Assembly (NCBI GenBank): GCA_910577085.1
Contig: CAJTLE010000023.1
Span: forward strand, 1 to 29,032
DNA length: 29,032 nt
Origin: an uncultured Allobaculum sp.
Lineage (GTDB): Bacteria > Bacillota_I > Bacilli_A > Erysipelotrichales > Erysipelotrichaceae
Direction: 5' to 3'
Of the stretch, positions 24,793 to 29,032 are shown piece by piece. The notes beneath the pieces are model-generated. The model searched no databases, had not been told where the DNA came from, and was given only the letters and a program-made list of their open reading frames with translations. Both the position numbers and the translations under genes were made by a program. The first letter of the stretch is position 1, and every line of letters begins with the position of its first letter.

Positions 24793-26505
24793 TTAAACCA
24801 CCGCATTGCCGCCAACATAGATGTGAAAGCCGTTGGTGGTGATATTGGCATTGGCTGGGTCGTCGTTGTTGAATTCACTCAAATAGCAGTCCCCGGTTAA
24901 AACCAGTCTGGATGTGCCATCGAGATGAACGATGACATTCTGGCTGGACTGATCCTGGTTGATATAGCCATTGAAGGAGCTGTTGCTGGTCAGGTTGAGT
25001 TCAAAGCTGGAGGCTTCATCAATCAATACTGGACCGGCCAGAGCCTGACTGATGCAGTTGATGGTCATTTTGCCATTGGTCACCTGTGCACATTGTGGTA
25101 CCTGATAGATCGTGTTGCTGGTCAGATCAATCTGGGCCGAAGCACCATTGACCACAAAGCTGAAGGCCGAGGGAGCGGCTGCGGAAGCCGGATTGATCAT
25201 CCATTCGTTGCCAGTCAGGCTTAAATGACCTGGCTCCTGTTTCTGCGTATCATCCTGGTTATCAAAGATGAAAATGCCCTGATGACCGGTGTCGCTCTGA
25301 ATGGCGCCGACAGTAAACTTGGAATCTGACATCATAATGCTTCCGCCTGGTTCAATCTGACCAAAGCTGGAAATCACGGTGTTGGCATTGAGATTGGTTG
25401 CCGTAAACGCTCCAGAGGCGCGTACGATTGGCGAAAGATTGCCATTGGTCTGACAGTTGACCATATCCGCCTGAATGGAGGCGGTGGATCTTGGAGCAAA
25501 TAAAGGTGAAGAATCAGCGGTTGAAATTCCATTGCCCCCAGAAACCCGCATCTGGCCCTGGAAAGCCGCAAAATAAGCCGAAGAATTGACGCCTTTGACT
25601 GTTACATCGCAGTTGTTGACCGCAGCGGTCGCATTCATGCCATTAACCGCCACACCATCGGCCCCATCGCCATCGGCTGTAACGATCGAGCTGAGCATGT
25701 TCACCGACGCACTGTCAGCGGCCAGAACAGCCGCATTGATGCCATATTTACTTGCCAGAGCGCCATCGCTGACGGAGCCGGTTTTATTGAATACGGCATG
25801 ATCGGTTGTGATCTGGGCGGTATCTTTGGCCAGCAGACATGAATAATCCGGCTGGTCAGAAGAATAGTTTCCATCGAGCGTCTGAATGTCGCTGATCGTA
25901 TGGATACCCTGGGCTTTGGTAATCAGGTTGGTTGACGGCCATAAAGGCGGAAGTTCCGGAATTGGCGGGATATAGTGACTTTCATCCGCGATGGACTGCG
26001 AAGTGTCCAGGCTGATATCCTGATTGTTTTCAATCGGTGCCTGTGAGACTTCCGTACTCTGCGATTCTTCCTGAGAAGCTTCCGTTGTACTCTGGCTGGC
26101 CTCACTGTCATTTACGGCTGCAACTGGGTTGGTGTTGTTCTGGAAACTTGGCATGTGCATCTCGGGAAGACTGCCAATGGCATTGATTCCAACAGCAACA
26201 GCCACAATCGCGCCCAGAACAGGTGAAATCACAATGGCGGCCAGATCAATATGTCTGGCCATCACCTGGGCAAAGGTCAGCTTGTTTCGTTTGGAAACAA
26301 TCATCCACGCCAGACAAAGCAAAGCAATGGCCCCACATAAGCCCATGGCGATATACCACCACAAGGAAATCTCAGTGGTCTGACCAGGATGCAGACGGAG
26401 AAAAGCATTCTGCTCTTCACTGCCCGCCAGTATTGCCAGGCACAGAAAATAAATCATCAACAGACCGACGCACACGGTCAGATAATTTTTTGCGCTTCGT
26501 TTCAT
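24793..26505 (-). CDS. Membrane-anchored beta-helix surface protein, function unknown
   Basis: A 570-residue protein of no named family. Three hydrophobic helices lie at about residues 9-27, 48-70 and 87-109, with basic residues (KRSAK; SKRNK) on the inside, so the rest should face outward. A Ser/Thr/Gln/Glu-rich linker (about 125-175) and a proline motif (YIPPIPELPPLWP) follow. The remaining 370 residues are full of short Asn/Asp/Ser/Gly-rich turns and V/I/A strands (for example SDGALASKYGINAAVLAADS; VNGMNATAAVNNCDVTVKG), typical of a right-handed parallel beta-helix such as pectate-lyase-like or Cthe_2159/DUF4353-type proteins. Sugar binding or cell-surface adhesion is the likely kind of role. 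ATG 26505 has AAGAGGA before it. It is a single-gene unit with its own promoter and terminator. Confidence 0.75.
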   Translation of the reverse strand: MKRSAKNYLTVCVGLLMIYFLCLAILAGSEEQNAFLRLHPGQTTEISLWWYIAMGLCGAIALLCLAWMIVSKRNKLTFAQVMARHIDLAAIVISPVLGAIVAVAVGINAIGSLPEMHMPSFQNNTNPVAAVNDSEASQSTTEASQEESQSTEVSQAPIENNQDISLDTSQSIADESHYIPPIPELPPLWPSTNLITKAQGIHTISDIQTLDGNYSSDQPDYSCLLAKDTAQITTDHAVFNKTGSVSDGALASKYGINAAVLAADSASVNMLSSIVTADGDGADGVAVNGMNATAAVNNCDVTVKGVNSSAYFAAFQGQMRVSGGNGISTADSSPLFAPRSTASIQADMVNCQTNGNLSPIVRASGAFTATNLNANTVISSFGQIEPGGSIMMSDSKFTVGAIQSDTGHQGIFIFDNQDDTQKQEPGHLSLTGNEWMINPASAAAPSAFSFVVNGASAQIDLTSNTIYQVPQCAQVTNGKMTINCISQALAGPVLIDEASSFELNLTSNSSFNGYINQDQSSQNVIVHLDGTSRLVLTGDCYLSEFNNDDPANANITTNGFHIYVGGNAVV

Positions 26506-26527
26506 AAAAATCCTCTTATCTCTTACA

Positions 26528-26558
26528 GGTCCTCCAGCCAGAAAAACCGGCTGAGGCC
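26528..26558 (-). other. Leader hairpin upstream of the beta-helix protein gene
   Basis: GGCC(TC)AGCCGG and CTGGCT(GGAGG)ACC form a two-part stem around TTTTT. It lies about 20 bases before the start and may be a leader structure affecting translation. It is weaker than the nearby terminators. Confidence 0.35.
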
Positions 26559-26601
26559 CTTGTGAATCTTGTTGGTTGACTGAAATTCACATATCGCCCC
26601 A

Positions 26602-26610
26602 ATTATATCA
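26602..26610 (-). promoter_or_regulatory. Extended -10 promoter of the beta-helix protein gene
   Basis: Minus strand: TGATATAAT, a perfect TATAAT at 26607-26602 preceded by the TGn extension, with no good -35. The leader to ATG 26505 is about 90 bases. Confidence 0.5.
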
Positions 26611-26769
26611 AGTCCGGGGCTCTCTATGCATTAAGCCAGAAAACCGGCCTCTGATGATCATCGTTTATCGGCTCATCTTACAGATCTGATGGATGACGTC
26701 CGCTTTTCCGTCTTCTTTTCTGGAATCCCGCCAGAGTCTGACCGCAAATTTTTTTGAAAAAAATCCAAG

Positions 26770-26798
26770 AAAAAACGGCCTGTATCAACAGACCGTTT
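26770..26798 (-). terminator. Intrinsic terminator after rlmH
   Basis: Minus strand: AAACGGTCTG, loop TTGATA, CAGGCCGTTT and a T run. It is 70 bases beyond the rlmH stop. Confidence 0.85.
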
Positions 26799-26867
26799 GG
26801 TTGATCAAAATCTCATCGGTTTAAAAGCAGGTACTGCAGCCGTTTTTGACTGATCGGTGCCTGAAAA

Positions 26868-27341
26868 CTATTTGTGATAGTGGCGGCCTTTTTCAATCAT
26901 GAACGAGCGATAGATCTGCTCGAGAACCAGCACCCGGCACATGATGTGCGTAAAGGTCAGATCCGAAAGCTTCCAGCGATAATCAGCCCGGTTGACCAGC
27001 GCCTGACTGGGACCCAAAGAGCCCGCAATCACAAAGACCAATGGTCTTGAAGACGAACTCCAGCCGGCACGAAGATCGGCAAACTTTTCCGAGGTCACCA
27101 TCTTGCCATGCAGATCGAGCAGGATGACAAAATCATCCGGACGAATTTTATCCAGAACGCGGGCGCCTTCAACTTCCTTGATGCGCAGGGCTTCCTTTTC
27201 GCGTTCCGAATGCAGATCCGGTTCATCCTTGAATTCAACGACTTCCAGTTTGTCAAAAGCGGAAAGCCGTTTTTTGTATTCGTCTTCCAGCTTGCGCAGC
27301 GAAGCGTCTTTATTTTTCCCGATGCAGAACAGCTTAATCAA
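26868..27341 (-). CDS. rlmH: 23S rRNA pseudouridine-1915 N3-methyltransferase RlmH
   Basis: The 157-residue SPOUT methyltransferase modifies the loop of helix 69 in mature 70S ribosomes. The trefoil-knot motifs are visible: [10 protein letters not shown] (residues 103-112) and the C-terminal [20 protein letters not shown], ending GRHYHK. The start is a TTG (27341-27339) giving [11 protein letters not shown]. It overlaps the glyA stop by eight bases, and no ATG fits the family N-terminus. The ribosome site must lie inside glyA. Translation coupling with glyA is likely. Confidence 0.93.
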   Translation of the reverse strand: MIKLFCIGKNKDASLRKLEDEYKKRLSAFDKLEVVEFKDEPDLHSEREKEALRIKEVEGARVLDKIRPDDFVILLDLHGKMVTSEKFADLRAGWSSSSRPLVFVIAGSLGPSQALVNRADYRWKLSDLTFTHIMCRVLVLEQIYRSFMIEKGRHYHK

Positions 27342-28563
27342 ATACTGCCTCAGCCGGATATTTCGCGGTGAGAGCTCTGACTTCTTCTCTGACCTGATGA
27401 GCAGTCAGGTCATCGCCAGCTTTCAGAACCTGAACAATCCAGCGTGCAATCTGTTCAAATTCAGCTTCTTTCAGGCCGCGGCTTGTCATGGCAGCTGAAC
27501 CTAAACGGATACCGGAAGTAATGAATGGCTTCTGGGTATCGAATGGAATGGTGTTTTTATTGACGGTAATTCCAGCTTCGTCTAACAGACGTTCAGCTTC
27601 TTTACCGGTCATATTCAGGGAAGAGAGTGTATCGAGCAGCAGCAGGTGGTTGTCGCTTCCGCCGCTGACCATACGGATGCCTTCTTCATCAAAGACTTTG
27701 GCCATCGCCTGAATATTTTTCAGAATCTGGCTTGCATATTCTTTGAATTCAGGCTGCATCGCTTCGTAGAGCGCAATTCCTTTTGCGGCAATGACATGTT
27801 CAAGAGGTCCGCCCTGCATGCCTGGGAATGTTCTGGAATCCAGTTTCTTGGCGTATTCTTCCTTGCAGAGAACCATACCGCCGCGTGGACCGCGCAGAGT
27901 TTTGTGCGTTGTTGTGGTAACAAAATCTGCATAAGGAACAGGCGATGGATGGAGTCCGGCAGCAACCAGACCAGCGATATGAGCCATATCGACCATCAGT
28001 AAGGCACCGGATTTTTTCGCAATTTCACCCAGTCGTTCAAAATCAATAATGCGTGGGTACGCCGAAGCACCCGCAACAATCAGTTTTGGATGATGTTCCA
28101 TGGCCAGTTCTTCCAGTTTGTCATAGTCAATACGTTCTGTTTCCGGATCGACATTGTATGGAATGAAGTTATAAGTGCGGCCGGAGAAGTTCAGCGGATG
28201 ACCATGAGTCAGATGGCCGCCGCTGGTTAAATCCATACCCAGAACCGTATCTCCTGGTTCGAGAACGGTGTTGTATACAGACATGTTGGCCTGGCTTCCC
28301 GAGTGAGCCTGCACGTTGGCATGTTCAGCATGGAACAGTTCTTTGGCACGCTGTCTGGTCAGTTCTTCAGCCTGGTCGACATAAATGCAGCCGCCATAGT
28401 AGCGTTTTCCTGGATAGCCTTCAGCATATTTATTGGTTAAAACAGATCCCTGCGCTTCGCGGATTTCCGGCGAAACATAGTTTTCAGAGGCAATCAGTTC
28501 GATGTTGTCTTTCTGACGTTTCTCCTCTCTGGAGATGATTTCAAACATTTCAAGATCTCGCAT
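27334..28563 (-). CDS. glyA: Serine hydroxymethyltransferase
   Basis: The 409-residue PLP enzyme converts serine and tetrahydrofolate to glycine and 5,10-methylene-THF. Family motifs are [59 protein letters not shown], and the lysine of [16 protein letters not shown] (Lys221) that binds PLP. The length is normal. ATG 28563 has AAAAGGAG upstream. It is followed directly by rlmH, which overlaps it. The product feeds FolD with methylene-THF, linking this gene to the folD operon by metabolism although not by transcription. Confidence 0.97.
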   Translation of the reverse strand: MRDLEMFEIISREEKRQKDNIELIASENYVSPEIREAQGSVLTNKYAEGYPGKRYYGGCIYVDQAEELTRQRAKELFHAEHANVQAHSGSQANMSVYNTVLEPGDTVLGMDLTSGGHLTHGHPLNFSGRTYNFIPYNVDPETERIDYDKLEELAMEHHPKLIVAGASAYPRIIDFERLGEIAKKSGALLMVDMAHIAGLVAAGLHPSPVPYADFVTTTTHKTLRGPRGGMVLCKEEYAKKLDSRTFPGMQGGPLEHVIAAKGIALYEAMQPEFKEYASQILKNIQAMAKVFDEEGIRMVSGGSDNHLLLLDTLSSLNMTGKEAERLLDEAGITVNKNTIPFDTQKPFITSGIRLGSAAMTSRGLKEAEFEQIARWIVQVLKAGDDLTAHQVREEVRALTAKYPAEAVFD

Positions 28564-28827
28564 GTAGAGTTACTCCTTTTCTGTCACGGCTTTAACATTA
28601 ACAGATTTGTCAGGTGCTTTTAAAAGGCCAGAGGAGTCTTTAAAGCCTGCCGCCGCTTTTTCACCCGTTTTCATTCTGTTTTCGAAACTTTTCTCTCAAT
28701 TGCAACAGATTTCTTCTCTGGCCAAATGGGAAGCGGAAATCTGGAAATAAAAGCAGAAAAAGAAATTTGAACAAAATCGGAAAATGAAAACCGGAAATCA
28801 AATCAGGAAGTTAAAACCGGAAAAGAA

Positions 28828-28903
28828 AAAGACGCCGATCCTTATCAGAAGGTGTCTTTGCCGGTGTGGCAGACTGGCCGGTTCTGATTGATCTGGCGTC
28901 TTT
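28828..28903 (-). terminator. Long multi-stem hairpin, probably the terminator of the gene at the right edge
   Basis: The arms AAAGACGCC (28828-28836) / GGCGTCTTT (28895-28903) are extended inward by GATC/GATC, ATCAGAA (28844-28850)/TTCTGAT (28882-28888) and a GTCT-TGCC/GGCA-GAC top. The 76-base structure ends in T-rich tracts on both strands. It lies 86 bases past the partial CDS at the window edge, upstream of glyA. Confidence 0.6.
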
Positions 28904-28989
28904 GTTTTTTTCTGTAACCCCTGTATACATTATTCCTAAAAAAGCGCAAAAAGCCCCTATCAAACAAATTAGATATCATTTCTAGCTAT

Positions 28990-29031
28990 TTATGCATCTA
29001 ATATAGCTAGCTGATCTGGCGTCAAAGTTAC
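28990..29031 (-). CDS. C-terminal 13 codons of a gene running off the window
   Basis: Read on the minus strand from the right edge, VTLTPDQLAILDA ends at TAA 28992-28990. The composition is protein-like, and a terminator hairpin follows at the expected distance, so this is probably the end of a real gene. Nothing can be said about its function; the segment is too short. Confidence 0.35.
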   Translation of the reverse strand, partial: VTLTPDQLAILDA

Positions 29032-29032
29032 C

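Noticed and set aside
28564..28760. Tetrahydrofolate or glycine riboswitch in the glyA leader
   Set aside because: Considered because of the gene's function, but neither consensus could be matched by eye.

Overview
The window looks like chromosomal DNA of a low-to-moderate G+C member of the Bacillota. Support comes from the Shine-Dalgarno sites, the many short intrinsic terminators, the DUF951-ychF gene pair, DTD, RlmH, and a fused iron-sulfur L-serine dehydratase. An Erysipelotrichia-like host is my best guess, but it is an inference from overall gene character and was not tested. No rRNA, tRNA, CRISPR array or prophage was found. Most genes from about 6.3 kb onward lie on the minus strand.

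Layout. 1-2.3 kb: mobile-element debris. It holds the 3' end of an ISL3-type transposase, an orphan coiled-coil reading frame, and an IS66-type transposase broken by two frameshifts. 2.5-6.2 kb: a DUF3783 protein (-) diverges from a lipoprotein-sdaA pair (+), followed by a small SUKH (SMI1/KNR4) protein (+). 6.2-7.6 kb: a CPA2-type cation:proton antiporter (-), which shares a near-perfect bidirectional terminator with the SUKH gene. 8.0-13.4 kb: a full branched-chain amino acid ABC transporter operon, livK-livH-livM-livG-livF, ending in a CBS-CBS-ACT gene. An intrinsic terminator lies between livK and livH. 14.1-18.4 kb: housekeeping genes ispF, dtd, folD, DUF951 and ychF, then an M50 site-2 protease. 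18.6-20 kb: a secreted NlpC/P60-like cell-wall hydrolase with a very long acidic Pro/Glu/Val-rich spacer. 21-24.2 kb: an unrecognised 128-residue protein, then tpiA and pgk. 24.8-26.5 kb: a membrane-anchored, probably beta-helical surface protein. 26.9-28.6 kb: glyA and rlmH overlapping, then a terminator and a few codons of a gene running off the right edge.

How the genes fit together. SdaA (serine to pyruvate), GlyA (serine to glycine plus a one-carbon unit) and FolD (folate one-carbon interconversion) form a serine/one-carbon theme, although they are not in one operon. The liv genes import Leu/Ile/Val or related substrates, and the CBS-ACT protein at the operon end is a candidate amino-acid/nucleotide sensor for that system. 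Pgk and TpiA are lower glycolysis.

I do not see a clear new defence or mobile system. The items most worth a second look are the three-TM beta-helix surface protein, the P60 hydrolase with its unusual spacer, the liv-CBS-ACT arrangement, the SUKH protein without a visible toxin partner, and several structured non-coding stretches (leader terminators, the pgk-tpiA spacer and the long hairpin at the right edge).
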